Origin: Actinomycetes bacterium
GTDB lineage: Bacteria > Actinomycetota > Actinomycetes > Mycobacteriales > Mycobacteriaceae
Length of the DNA stretch: 21,041 nt
Direction: 5' to 3'
NCBI GenBank assembly: GCA_022600695.1
Contig: JAHZJY010000175.1
Location: 1-21,041 of the forward strand
The position numbers and the translations under genes are program-made. Position 1 is the stretch's first letter, and the number at the start of each line of letters is the position of its first letter. This document shows, in pieces, positions 8,960 through 15,660 of this stretch. The notes under the pieces are model-generated. The model was not told where the DNA came from, searched no databases, and saw only the letters and a list, made by a program, of their open reading frames with translations.

Positions 8960-9769
8960 TCAGCCCGTCGTCAGCTGGATACCGATGGCGGTAACCACCA
9001 CGTTGACCACGAACAGCGCCATGAACGCGTAGACCACCGTTTCGTTGACCGCGTTGCCCACCGCCTTGGCCCCGCCCCCGCTGATCATCAGCCCCCGATA
9101 GCAGGCCACCAGTCCGGCGATCAGGCCGAACAGTGCCGCTTTCACACAGGAGATGATGACTTCGGGCACCCCGGTCAGCAGCGTGATACCGGCCGCGAAC
9201 GCACCCGGGTTGACGTTCTGCACGAACACCGAGAACACGTAACCGCCCACGATGCCGATGATGACGACCAGCGAGTTGAGCAGCAGTGCCACCAGGGCCG
9301 AGGCGAGCATCCGCGGGGTCACCAGGCGCTGCACCGGGTTGATGCCGAGCACCTCCATCGCCGCGATCTCCTCACGGATGGTCCGCGATCCCAGATCCGC
9401 GCACATCGCCGTCGCCCCCGCCCCGGCCACGATCAGCACCGTCACCAAGGGGCCTACCTGTGTCACCGCGCCGAAGGCCGCACCCGCCCCCGACAGGTCG
9501 GCGGCGCCGAGTTCGCGCAGCAGGATGTTCAGGGTGAAACTCACCAGCACGGTGAACGGGATCGCGACCAGCACGGTGGGTGCCAGTGATACCCGCGCTA
9601 CGAACCAGGACTGTTCGAGGAACTCCCGCCACTGGAACGGACGCTGGAACAGAAAGCGGACCGCGTCGGCCGACATCGCGAACAGTCCGCCGATGGCTTC
9701 CATCGGGCTGGAGACGCCCTTGCCCAGCGCAATACCCGGCGACCAGCGATCCGCGGACTTGTTCGCCAT
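8960..9769 (-). CDS. yrbEA: YrbEA, MlaE-family permease of the Mce transporter
   Basis: This 269-residue integral membrane protein is the first gene of the mce operon. It carries the MlaE signature EEIAAMEVLGINPVQRLVTPR at about 133-153 and several hydrophobic segments, including LVTVLIVAGAGATAM and LVALLLNSLVVIIGIVGG. It pairs with YrbEB to form the inner-membrane permease. The ATG at 9769 lies 22 bp from a KstR-type operator (9792-9805), so the operon is probably controlled by repression at this site. A purine tract (AGGGA, minus strand) lies about 15 nt upstream of the ATG, longer than ideal for a ribosome site. The next gene on the right is divergent. Confidence 0.94.
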   Translation of the reverse strand: MANKSADRWSPGIALGKGVSSPMEAIGGLFAMSADAVRFLFQRPFQWREFLEQSWFVARVSLAPTVLVAIPFTVLVSFTLNILLRELGAADLSGAGAAFGAVTQVGPLVTVLIVAGAGATAMCADLGSRTIREEIAAMEVLGINPVQRLVTPRMLASALVALLLNSLVVIIGIVGGYVFSVFVQNVNPGAFAAGITLLTGVPEVIISCVKAALFGLIAGLVACYRGLMISGGGAKAVGNAVNETVVYAFMALFVVNVVVTAIGIQLTTG

Positions 9770-9791
9770 GGGTACCGGTACTTGTCCCTAC

Positions 9792-9805
9792 TGAAACGTG
9801 TTCCA
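9792..9805. promoter_or_regulatory. KstR-type operator in the mce/SDR divergent promoter
   Basis: The sequence TGAAACGTGTTCCA matches all eight fixed positions of the published KstR consensus TnnAACnnGTTnnA. KstR is the TetR-family repressor of the mycobacterial cholesterol and lipid-degradation regulon, including the mce4 locus. The site lies 22 bp from the yrbEA start codon and about 85 bp upstream of the dehydrogenase start, where a repressor could control both genes. Binding itself is inferred, not shown. Confidence 0.65.
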
Positions 9806-9817
9806 ATGTCGTCTCGC

Positions 9818-9823
9818 AACCTA
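9818..9823 (-). promoter_or_regulatory. Possible -10 element for the mce operon
   Basis: On the minus strand this reads TAGGTT, which fits the mycobacterial SigA TANNNT pattern. A start about 7 nt downstream would place the KstR-like site just after the transcription start, a common repressor position. I see no convincing -35 at normal spacing, so this is tentative. Confidence 0.25.
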
Positions 9824-9852
9824 TGCGATAAACGGCTGCGTTGTGATCAATT

Positions 9853-9867
9853 CGACACCCGGTGTCG
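9853..9867. promoter_or_regulatory. 15-bp palindrome upstream of the dehydrogenase gene
   Basis: CGACACC and GGTGTCG are perfect 7-bp inverted arms around a single C. The element lies 22 bp before the dehydrogenase ATG and just ahead of its ribosome site (AGGAG, 9877-9881). It could be a second operator, for a TetR- or FadR-like regulator. A one-base centre makes a stable RNA hairpin less likely. The protein that might bind it is not in this window. Confidence 0.4.
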
Positions 9868-9889
9868 CGGGCAGACAGGAGCTACCGGC

Positions 9890-10693
9890 ATGACCGTTCA
9901 GCGCTACAGCGATCGCCGGGTCCTGATAACCGGTGCCGGCTCCGGAATCGGGCAGGCGTGCGTGCTCCGCATCCTCGGCGAGGGTGGGTTGGTGACGGCG
10001 GCCGATATCAGCCGTTCCGGGCTCGACGACACCGTCGCCAAGGCAGGTGCGGATTGCGGTCGGCTGCACACCGTGGTGATGGACGTCGGCGATGAGGAGT
10101 CGGTGATCGCCGGGGTGGCTCGGACAGTCGACCTTCTCGACGGCCTGGACACCCTGGTGAACGTTGCGGGGATTCTGCGCTCCGCGCACCTGCTGGACAC
10201 CACGCTGGCCGACTTCGAGCAGGTGCTCCGGGTAAACCTGGTGGGCACGTTCCTGGTCGTCCGGGAGGCTCTCCCGGCGCTGCGCCGCGGTAACGCCCCC
10301 GCGGTGGTGAACTTCAGTTCCACCTCGGCGACGTTCGCCCACCCGTACATGTCGGCCTACGCGGCCTCCAAGGGCGGGATCATGGCGATGACGCACGCGC
10401 TGGCCGCGGAGTTCGCCAAGGAGGGCATCCGGTTCAATTCGGTGCAGCCCGGCTCCATCTCGTCGGGGATGACCGACGGGACCGGGGCGTCGCGGCAGAG
10501 TGTCGGCCCCGGCCTGCCCCGTGATGCGGACTTCACCCTCTTCGACCGGGTCGCGCCCGGGTTGCCGCTGCCGGGCGGCGCCATCTTCGCCGACCCCACC
10601 GCAGTGGCCGCGGTGGTGGCGATGCTCGGCAGCTCGGAGGCCTTTTTCGTCACCGGCACCGAGGTTCGCATCGACGGCGGCGCCCACATGTAG
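9890..10693 (+). CDS. Classical short-chain dehydrogenase/reductase (SDR)
   Basis: The 267-residue protein is an NAD(P)(H)-dependent oxidoreductase with a full set of classical SDR motifs. These are TGAGSGIG (14-21), the NVAG motif (91-94), Asn116, Ser143/144 and the catalytic Y157-x3-K161. An aspartate at residue 39, at the end of the second beta strand, suggests NAD(H) rather than NADP(H). The ATG at 9890 is chosen because AGGAG sits 8 nt upstream; the frame is open to 9782, but that extension runs through the control region. The gene is divergent from the mce operon and shares its upstream region, including the KstR-like site. In M. tuberculosis mce4 an SDR (hsd4A) also adjoins yrbEA, though in the same direction. 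Its substrate, possibly a hydroxy-steroid or hydroxyacyl compound, is inferred. Confidence 0.9.
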   Translation: MTVQRYSDRRVLITGAGSGIGQACVLRILGEGGLVTAADISRSGLDDTVAKAGADCGRLHTVVMDVGDEESVIAGVARTVDLLDGLDTLVNVAGILRSAHLLDTTLADFEQVLRVNLVGTFLVVREALPALRRGNAPAVVNFSSTSATFAHPYMSAYAASKGGIMAMTHALAAEFAKEGIRFNSVQPGSISSGMTDGTGASRQSVGPGLPRDADFTLFDRVAPGLPLPGGAIFADPTAVAAVVAMLGSSEAFFVTGTEVRIDGGAHM

Positions 10694-10697
10694 CAAA

Positions 10698-10723
10698 CCT
10701 CCCGCGCCGGCCAAGGCCGGAGG
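10698..10723 (+). terminator. Possible hairpin after the dehydrogenase gene
   Basis: Shortly after the TAG at 10691-10693 the sequence CCGGCCAAGGCCGG can form a GC-only stem with a CAAG loop, flanked by CCTCC and GGAGG that could extend pairing imperfectly. There is no T-run, so it would be a weak or non-canonical terminator, of a kind often proposed in GC-rich actinobacteria. Confidence 0.25.
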
Positions 10724-10767
10724 GGCCCGCGGCTGTCCGGCGCGCAGTCCGCTGTCCACTGTGTTTC

Positions 10768-10823
10768 CGGATGTCGTGTGGCGGATGTCGTGTAGCGGAT
10801 GTTGTCTTGCGGATGTTGTCGAG
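10768..10823 (+). repeat. Four tandem 14-bp repeats upstream of the pot operon
   Basis: Four consecutive 14-bp units all begin CGGATGT: 10768-10781, 10782-10795, 10796-10809 and 10810-10823. Units 1 and 2 share CGGATGTCGTGT and differ at one position (GG versus AG ending). Units 3 and 4 share CGGATGTTGTC. The array ends 62 bp before the apparent potA start, inside a 192-bp non-coding spacer. It could be a set of protein-binding sites or a small variable repeat. Confidence 0.85.
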
Positions 10824-10829
10824 ATGGGC

Positions 10830-10848
10830 GAAGGTTTACCGAACCTTC
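10830..10848. promoter_or_regulatory. 19-bp inverted repeat (7-5-7) upstream of potA
   Basis: GAAGGTT and AACCTTC are perfect inverted arms separated by TACCG. The element begins 6 bp after the tandem repeat array and ends 25 bp before the potA ribosome site. Its size and placement fit an operator for a dimeric regulator, or a short leader hairpin. No regulator gene is adjacent. Confidence 0.4.
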
Positions 10849-10873
10849 ATCGCCAGGGACCACCCGGACACCG

Positions 10874-10879
10874 AGGAGG
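10874..10879 (+). promoter_or_regulatory. Strong ribosome site that points to a CTG start for potA
   Basis: AGGAGG is a full Shine-Dalgarno match. In the potA frame no ATG, GTG or TTG lies within a suitable distance; the codon 6 nt downstream is CTG at 10886. The site therefore supports a rare CTG start. Confidence 0.6.
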
Positions 10880-10885
10880 ACGGTC

Positions 10886-12064
10886 CTGAACGAGATCGGC
10901 GCCGCCATCACCCGGCAGACTCCCGCGTCGAGCCGCCGGCATCGCAACGACTCCCCGGTGATCGAAATAGACCACGTCACCAAGCGCTTCGCGGACTACG
11001 TGGCCGTCGACGACGCGGACTTCTCCGTCGGCGCGGGCGAGTTCTTCTCGATGCTCGGCCCGTCGGGCTGCGGCAAGACCACTACCTTGCGGATGATCGC
11101 CGGGTTCGACACCCCGACCGAAGGCGCCATCCGGCTCGAAGGTGCGGACGTGTCGCGGACCGCACCCAACAAGCGCAACGTCAACACCGTCTTTCAGCAC
11201 TACGCCCTGTTCCCGCATATGACGGTGTGGGACAACATCGCCTACGGTCCCCGAAGCCGCAAGAAGGGCAAGGCGCAGGTCAAGAAGGACGTCGACGAGA
11301 TGATCGATACCGTTCGGCTGACCGACCTGGCGCTACGCAAACCCGCCCAGCTCTCCGGTGGCCAGCAGCAGCGGGTGGCGTTGGCCCGGGCGCTGGTCAA
11401 CTATCCCAGCGCACTGCTGCTCGACGAGCCGCTCGGTGCGCTCGATCTCAAGCTGCGCCACGTCATGCAGTTCGAACTCAAACGGATCCAGCGCGAACTG
11501 GGTATCACCTTCGTCTACGTCACTCATGACCAGGAGGAGGCGCTGACGATGAGCGACCGGATCGCGGTGATGAACGCCGGCAACGTCGAGCAGATCGGTA
11601 CGCCCACCGAGATCTATGATCGCCCCGCGACGGTATTCGTCGCCGGGTTCATCGGTCAGGCCAACCTGTGGCACGGCCGCCGGACCGGCCGGGCCAACCG
11701 CGACTACATCGAGATCGACGTTCTCGGCACCACGTTGACGGCACGTCCCGGCGATACCGGCATCGCGACCGGCAGCGAGGCCACCCTGGTGGTGCGTCCC
11801 GAACGGGTGCGCGTGTCGATGGAGCGGCCGGGCGGGGAGTCGGCGACGGTGCGCGCCACGGTCGTCGACATCACCTTCCAGGGGCCGGTGCTGCGGCTGT
11901 CGCTGGCCGCGGCCGACGGCTCCCCGGTGATCGCCCATATCGGACCGGAGCAGGACCTGCCGATGCTGCGGCCGGGTGACGACGTCCACTTCGGGTGGGC
12001 GCCGGACGCCGCCCTCGTGCTGTCGGCCGCTGATGCCCCGACCGATGATCCGCCTCTGGTCTGA
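10886..12064 (+). CDS. potA: Polyamine-type ABC transporter ATP-binding protein (PotA family)
   Basis: The protein has 392 residues if it starts at CTG (10886), as the AGGAGG 6 nt upstream suggests. ATPase motifs, numbered from that start, are Walker A GPSGCGKT (58-65), Q-loop Q104, signature LSGGQQQR (156-163), Walker B LLLDEP with D180/E181, and H-loop His214 in YVTHDQEEA. The C-terminal part, after about residue 270, is a TOBE-like regulatory domain ([15 protein letters not shown]), as in PotA. It should energise import by the two permeases encoded downstream. Other starts are an ATG at 10799, inside the repeats, and a GTG at 10958 with no ribosome site. The length and domain order match the polyamine/opine/phosphonate ABC family. 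Confidence 0.92.
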   Translation: MNEIGAAITRQTPASSRRHRNDSPVIEIDHVTKRFADYVAVDDADFSVGAGEFFSMLGPSGCGKTTTLRMIAGFDTPTEGAIRLEGADVSRTAPNKRNVNTVFQHYALFPHMTVWDNIAYGPRSRKKGKAQVKKDVDEMIDTVRLTDLALRKPAQLSGGQQQRVALARALVNYPSALLLDEPLGALDLKLRHVMQFELKRIQRELGITFVYVTHDQEEALTMSDRIAVMNAGNVEQIGTPTEIYDRPATVFVAGFIGQANLWHGRRTGRANRDYIEIDVLGTTLTARPGDTGIATGSEATLVVRPERVRVSMERPGGESATVRATVVDITFQGPVLRLSLAAADGSPVIAHIGPEQDLPMLRPGDDVHFGWAPDAALVLSAADAPTDDPPLV

Positions 12065-12065
12065 T

Positions 12066-12086
12066 CCCGTCCCCCGTCCCCCGTCC
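12066..12086 (+). repeat. Three tandem CCCGTCC heptamers between potA and potD
   Basis: Three perfect copies of CCCGTCC run head to tail just after the potA stop. The 62-bp gap to potD also holds a purine-rich ribosome site, GAGGAAAGG (12111-12119), 7 nt before its ATG. The heptamers may simply be slippage-prone low-complexity DNA. Confidence 0.7.
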
Positions 12087-12126
12087 CCAGACCGGAATCC
12101 CCGGAACCGAGAGGAAAGGCAACACC

Positions 12127-13305
12127 ATGGCAGAAATCGACCCGCGGGTGCCGGCCCGGCGCAACTCCCGCCGGCGGTTCATCGGTGGCGGCGCCGCCGC
12201 GGCCGCAGCCCTGATCCTGGGCCCGTCGTTTGTGGCCGCATGCGGTTCGGGCAACAAGTCCTCGCCCGGCGCCTCGGAGGCGCCGTCCGAAGACGGCGGC
12301 CCGGCGGCGGGCACCCTGCGGATCTCCAACTGGCCGCTCTATATGGCGGACGGCTTCATCGCCGGCTTCCAGACCGCCACCGGTCTGGTCGTCGACTACA
12401 AAGAGGACTTCAACGACAACGAGGAGTGGTTCGCCAAGAACAAGGAACCGCTCTCGCGACGCCAGGACATCGGCGCCGATCTGGTGGTACCCACCCAGTT
12501 CATGGCCGCCCGACTGGCCGGACTCGGCTGGCTCAACCCGATCAGCGCCAGCCGCTGGACCAATAAGAAGAATCTGCGCACCGACCTGATGGACAACAAG
12601 TCCGATCCGGGTCGCGAATTCAGTGCGCCGTACTTGTCCGGGATGGTGGGTCTGGCCTATAACCGGGCCGCGACCGGGCGGGATGTCACAACGATCGACG
12701 ATCTGTGGGATCCGGAGTTCAAGGGCAAGGTGAGCCTGTTCAGCGACGCGCAGGACGGACTGGGCATGTTGATGATGTCCCAGGGGCATTCCCCGGAGGA
12801 TCCGACGACCGAGACCGTGCAGAAAGCCGTGGACATGGTCATGGAGCAGAAGGAGAGGGGCCAGATCCGGCGCTTCACCGGCAATGACTACGCCGACGAT
12901 CTGGCCGCCGGCAACACCGTGATCGCCCAGGCGTACTCCGGCGATGTGGTCCAGCTTCAGCAGGACAACCCGGATCTGAAATTCGTGGTGCCGGAGTCCG
13001 GCAGCACCACCTTCCTGGACACCATGGTGATTCCGTACACCACACAGAATCAGAAGGCCGCCGAGGAGTGGATCAACTACGTCTATGACCGTGCCAACTA
13101 CGCGAAGCTGGTGGCGTTCACCCAGTTCGTCCCGGTGCTCAGTGATATGACGGCCGACCTGGACAAGATCGACCCGAAGCTGGGCTCCAACCCGCTGATC
13201 AACCCGTCGAAGGAGACGCTGGCCAAACTGAAGGCCTGGGCACCGCTGACCGATGAGCAGACCCAGGAGTTCAACAGGGCCTACGCCACCATCACCGGCG
13301 GCTGA
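12127..13305 (+). CDS. potD: Polyamine-type substrate-binding lipoprotein (PotD/PotF family), Tat-exported
   Basis: This 392-residue protein is the extracellular binding component of the transporter. Its N-terminus has a twin-arginine motif (SRRRFIG, residues 14-20), an Ala-rich hydrophobic stretch and a lipobox ending at Cys39 (FVAAC). It should thus be exported folded by Tat and then lipid-anchored. The mature part begins with a typical PotD-like strand, LRISNWPLYM, and includes the family segments IDDLWDPEFKGKVSLF and AQAYSGDV. Aromatic and acidic residues of this family bind spermidine or putrescine. I infer a polyamine or similar amine from family and gene context; the exact ligand cannot be read from the sequence. 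A clear ribosome site (GAGGAAAGG) lies 7 nt before the ATG. Confidence 0.9.
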   Translation: MAEIDPRVPARRNSRRRFIGGGAAAAAALILGPSFVAACGSGNKSSPGASEAPSEDGGPAAGTLRISNWPLYMADGFIAGFQTATGLVVDYKEDFNDNEEWFAKNKEPLSRRQDIGADLVVPTQFMAARLAGLGWLNPISASRWTNKKNLRTDLMDNKSDPGREFSAPYLSGMVGLAYNRAATGRDVTTIDDLWDPEFKGKVSLFSDAQDGLGMLMMSQGHSPEDPTTETVQKAVDMVMEQKERGQIRRFTGNDYADDLAAGNTVIAQAYSGDVVQLQQDNPDLKFVVPESGSTTFLDTMVIPYTTQNQKAAEEWINYVYDRANYAKLVAFTQFVPVLSDMTADLDKIDPKLGSNPLINPSKETLAKLKAWAPLTDEQTQEFNRAYATITGG

Positions 13306-13309
13306 GTCG

Positions 13310-13324
13310 ATGGCTGTTCCCTGA
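13310..13324 (+). other. Four-codon mini-ORF overlapping the potB start
   Basis: ATG GCT GTT CCC TGA encodes M-A-V-P, and its TGA overlaps the potB ATG as TGATG. potB has no evident ribosome site of its own, so ribosomes ending here could restart at potB. This may be chance; there is no strong ribosome site before the mini-ORF either. Confidence 0.2.
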
Positions 13325-14199
13325 TGGCCGGCACGGCGGGCAGCACCCGGCAGCGCAGCAGGATCGCTCCCTACCTGATGATCCTGCCCGCGCTGGCCTA
13401 CCTCGGTGTGTTCTATGTGGTGCCGTTCGTCTCGTTGCTGCGCACCTCGCTGTCGACGACGGGCGGCTCGGTCTACCTGCCCACACTGACCTTCGCCTGG
13501 GACTTCGGCAACTACGGGCAGGCGCTGACCGATTACCGGGACCAGATTCTGCGGTCGTTCGGATACGCCCTGACCGCCACCGTGCTGTGTGCGCTGCTGG
13601 CATTCCCGCTGGCCTACGTGATCGCCTTCAAGGCCGGACGTTTCAAGAATCTGCTGCTGGGCCTGGTGATCCTGCCGTTCTTCGTCACGTTCCTGATCCG
13701 CACCCTGGCCTGGAAGACCATCCTGGCCGACGACGGCGTGGTCGTCAGCGCGTTGGGTTCGGTCGGGCTGCTGCCCAGCGAGGGCAGGCTGTTGTCGACC
13801 AGTTGGGCGGTGATCGGTGGGCTGACCTACAACTGGATCATCTTCATGATCCTGCCGCTGTACGTCGCCCTGGAGAAGATCGACCCCCGGCTGCTCGAGG
13901 CCTCCCGGGACCTCTTCGGCACCAATCGCAGGACATTCGGCAAGGTGATCCTGCCGCTGTCCATGCCCGGTGTGCTGGCCGGCAGTCTGCTGGTGTTCAT
14001 CCCGGCGGTCGGTGATTTCATCAACGCCGATTATCTGGGCGGCACCCAGACGACGATGATCGGCAACGTCATCCAGAAACAGTTCCTGGTCATCAAGGAC
14101 TATCCGGTAGCGGCCGCGATGAGCTTCGTGCTGATGGCCTTCATCCTGGTGGGCGTTCTGCTCTACACCAGGGCGGTAGGTACCGAGGACATCGTCTGA
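13324..14199 (+). CDS. potB: Polyamine-type ABC transporter permease (PotB family)
   Basis: The 291-residue membrane protein is the first permease of the importer. It has about six hydrophobic segments, beginning at about 15-38 (APYLMILPALAYLGVFYVV), with others around 80-100, 108-128, 163-183, 215-232 and 262-281. The EAA-type loop that contacts the ATPase is at about 192-221 (LEASRDLFGTNRRTFGKVILP...MPG). The ATG at 13324 is the only normal start after the in-frame potD stop, 18 bp upstream. No clear ribosome site precedes it. Its stop overlaps the potC start as TGATG, so the two permeases should be made in equal amounts. Confidence 0.92.
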   Translation: MAGTAGSTRQRSRIAPYLMILPALAYLGVFYVVPFVSLLRTSLSTTGGSVYLPTLTFAWDFGNYGQALTDYRDQILRSFGYALTATVLCALLAFPLAYVIAFKAGRFKNLLLGLVILPFFVTFLIRTLAWKTILADDGVVVSALGSVGLLPSEGRLLSTSWAVIGGLTYNWIIFMILPLYVALEKIDPRLLEASRDLFGTNRRTFGKVILPLSMPGVLAGSLLVFIPAVGDFINADYLGGTQTTMIGNVIQKQFLVIKDYPVAAAMSFVLMAFILVGVLLYTRAVGTEDIV

Positions 14200-15071
14200 T
14201 GGCTCCCACCGACCACGTCCGGCAGGCCGGTACGAGCACGCCATCGGTCACCGGTCCCACCTCCCCCGGCCGTACGTTCCGGTGCGGCCTCAAATTCGGC
14301 GATCTGACCCTGCGGATAGTGGCCGGGCTGGTGCTGTTGTATCTGTTCGTTCCGATCCTGGTGATCATCGTGTTCTCGTTCAACGAGCCCAAGGGCAAGT
14401 TCAACTACACCTGGCAGGGGTTCACCTGGGAGAACTGGCTCAACCCGTTCAAGTACCCGGCACTGGCCAAGGCCCTGCAGATGAGTCTCAACGTGGCCGC
14501 GGTGTCGACTGCGATAGCCCTGGTGCTCGGCACCTTGGTGGCGATAGCCCTGGTACGGCAACGATTCCGGGGCAGCAAGGCGGTGGACACCTTCCTGGTG
14601 CTGCCGCTGACCTCCCCCGAGGTGGTCATGGGCGCCTCGCTGCTGACCCTGTTCCTGAGCATGGGGTGGCCGACCGGCTATGTGACCATCCTGATCGCCC
14701 ACGTCGCATTCGAAATCAGTTTCATCGCGATGACGGTGCGGGCCCGGATCAGGGGCTTCGACTGGACCCTGGAGGACGCCGCACTGGATCTGGGCGCCGG
14801 TCCCACCCGGACATTCTTCACGGTGACGCTGCCACTGGTCGTGCCCGGTATCGTCGCGGCCGCCATGCTGTCCTTCGCCCTTTCGCTGGACGATTTCATC
14901 ATCACCTACTTCGTCAGCGGCTCGACGGTCACTTACCCGCTGTACGTCAACGCGGCCACCAAGGCCGCGGTACCCCCGCAGATCAACGTGCTGGCGACCG
15001 CTATCCTGCTGATCAGCCTCATCCTGCTGATCGTCGGGACGCTCTACCGGCGCACGAGGGTTCCCCGCTAG
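14199..15071 (+). CDS. potC: Polyamine-type ABC transporter permease (PotC family)
   Basis: The 290-residue protein is the second permease and the last gene of the operon. It has a longer hydrophilic N-terminus (about 1-35) rich in Thr, Ser and Pro, then about six membrane segments starting at 38-60 (LRIVAGLVLLYLFVPILVIIV). The ATPase-contact EAA loop is at about 192-221 (EDAALDLGAGPTRTFFTVTLP...VPG). The segment FALSLDDFIITYFVSG is strongly typical of PotC and PotI proteins. The ATG overlaps the potB stop (TGATG). Only 7 bp separate its stop from the convergent pncA stop, and I see no terminator between them. Confidence 0.93.
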   Translation: MAPTDHVRQAGTSTPSVTGPTSPGRTFRCGLKFGDLTLRIVAGLVLLYLFVPILVIIVFSFNEPKGKFNYTWQGFTWENWLNPFKYPALAKALQMSLNVAAVSTAIALVLGTLVAIALVRQRFRGSKAVDTFLVLPLTSPEVVMGASLLTLFLSMGWPTGYVTILIAHVAFEISFIAMTVRARIRGFDWTLEDAALDLGAGPTRTFFTVTLPLVVPGIVAAAMLSFALSLDDFIITYFVSGSTVTYPLYVNAATKAAVPPQINVLATAILLISLILLIVGTLYRRTRVPR

Positions 15072-15078
15072 ACCGGCC

Positions 15079-15636
15079 TCAGCGCCCGCGCACCAGTTCG
15101 ACCCCGGCGCATCGCATCCCCGCCAGGGCCGCCTCGGTCGACTCCGGGGCCACCCCCGCTGTCAGGTCCACCAGAACCCGGGTCCCGAAACCGGCCCGGA
15201 CGGCGTCCTCGGCGCTGGCGCGCACGCAATAATCGGTGGCGAGCCCGACGATGTCGACTTCGTCGACGCCCCGTTCCCGCAGCCAGTCCGCCAGATCGAC
15301 CCCGTTCGAAATGCCCTCGAAACCGCTGTAGGCGGCTGCGTAGGCGCCTTTGAGGAAAACCGCCTCGATTGCGGAGGTGTCGAGCTCCGGATGAAACTCC
15401 GCGCCGGCGCTGTTGGCCACGCAGTGCGGCGGCCAGGATGAGACGAAATCCGGCTTCGCGGCGAAGTGACCGCCGGGGTCGACGTGATTGTCCTTGGCCG
15501 CGACCACATGGTCATAGCCGTGGTCGCCGGTCAGCAGTTTGTTGATCTGGCCGACCACCGCGGTCGCGCCGGTTACCGCCAGCGACCCGCCCTCACAGAA
15601 GTCGTTCTGCACATCGACGATGAGCAACGCCCGCAT
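15079..15636 (-). CDS. pncA: Nicotinamidase/pyrazinamidase PncA
   Basis: This 185-residue enzyme converts nicotinamide to nicotinic acid and ammonia in NAD salvage, and the same activity turns the drug pyrazinamide into pyrazinoic acid. The catalytic triad is present as D8 (LIVDVQNDF), K96 (VFLKGAY) and C137 (ATDYCVR). The metal-binding residues D49, H51, H57 and H71 are all in place. The length and the segments NDFCEGGSLAVTG, SSWPPHC and LDTSAIEAVF are very close to M. tuberculosis PncA, which has 186 residues. It lies 24 bp downstream of a metallo-beta-lactamase-fold gene on the same strand, so the two may be cotranscribed. A GGAG element lies only 2 nt before the ATG, closer than usual. 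Confidence 0.96.
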   Translation of the reverse strand: MRALLIVDVQNDFCEGGSLAVTGATAVVGQINKLLTGDHGYDHVVAAKDNHVDPGGHFAAKPDFVSSWPPHCVANSAGAEFHPELDTSAIEAVFLKGAYAAAYSGFEGISNGVDLADWLRERGVDEVDIVGLATDYCVRASAEDAVRAGFGTRVLVDLTAGVAPESTEAALAGMRCAGVELVRGR

Positions 15637-15660
15637 GTCTCCACGGTAACCGGCCGGACG

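Noticed and set aside
9772..9781. GTACCGGTAC palindrome next to the yrbEA start codon
   Set aside because: A 10-bp self-complementary sequence is common by chance and has no other regulatory feature; not strong enough to call an operator.
10799..10885. ATG at 10799 as the potA start
   Set aside because: It would translate the tandem repeats and inverted repeat into a Cys/Arg-rich leader with no family counterpart and ignores the AGGAGG at 10874-10879.
11704..14244. Long minus-strand open frame (846 codons) opposite potA, potD and potB
   Set aside because: It lies antisense to three clear transporter genes, is rich in His, Arg, Gln and Gly, has no recognisable domain, and is the kind of open frame that GC-rich codon bias creates.
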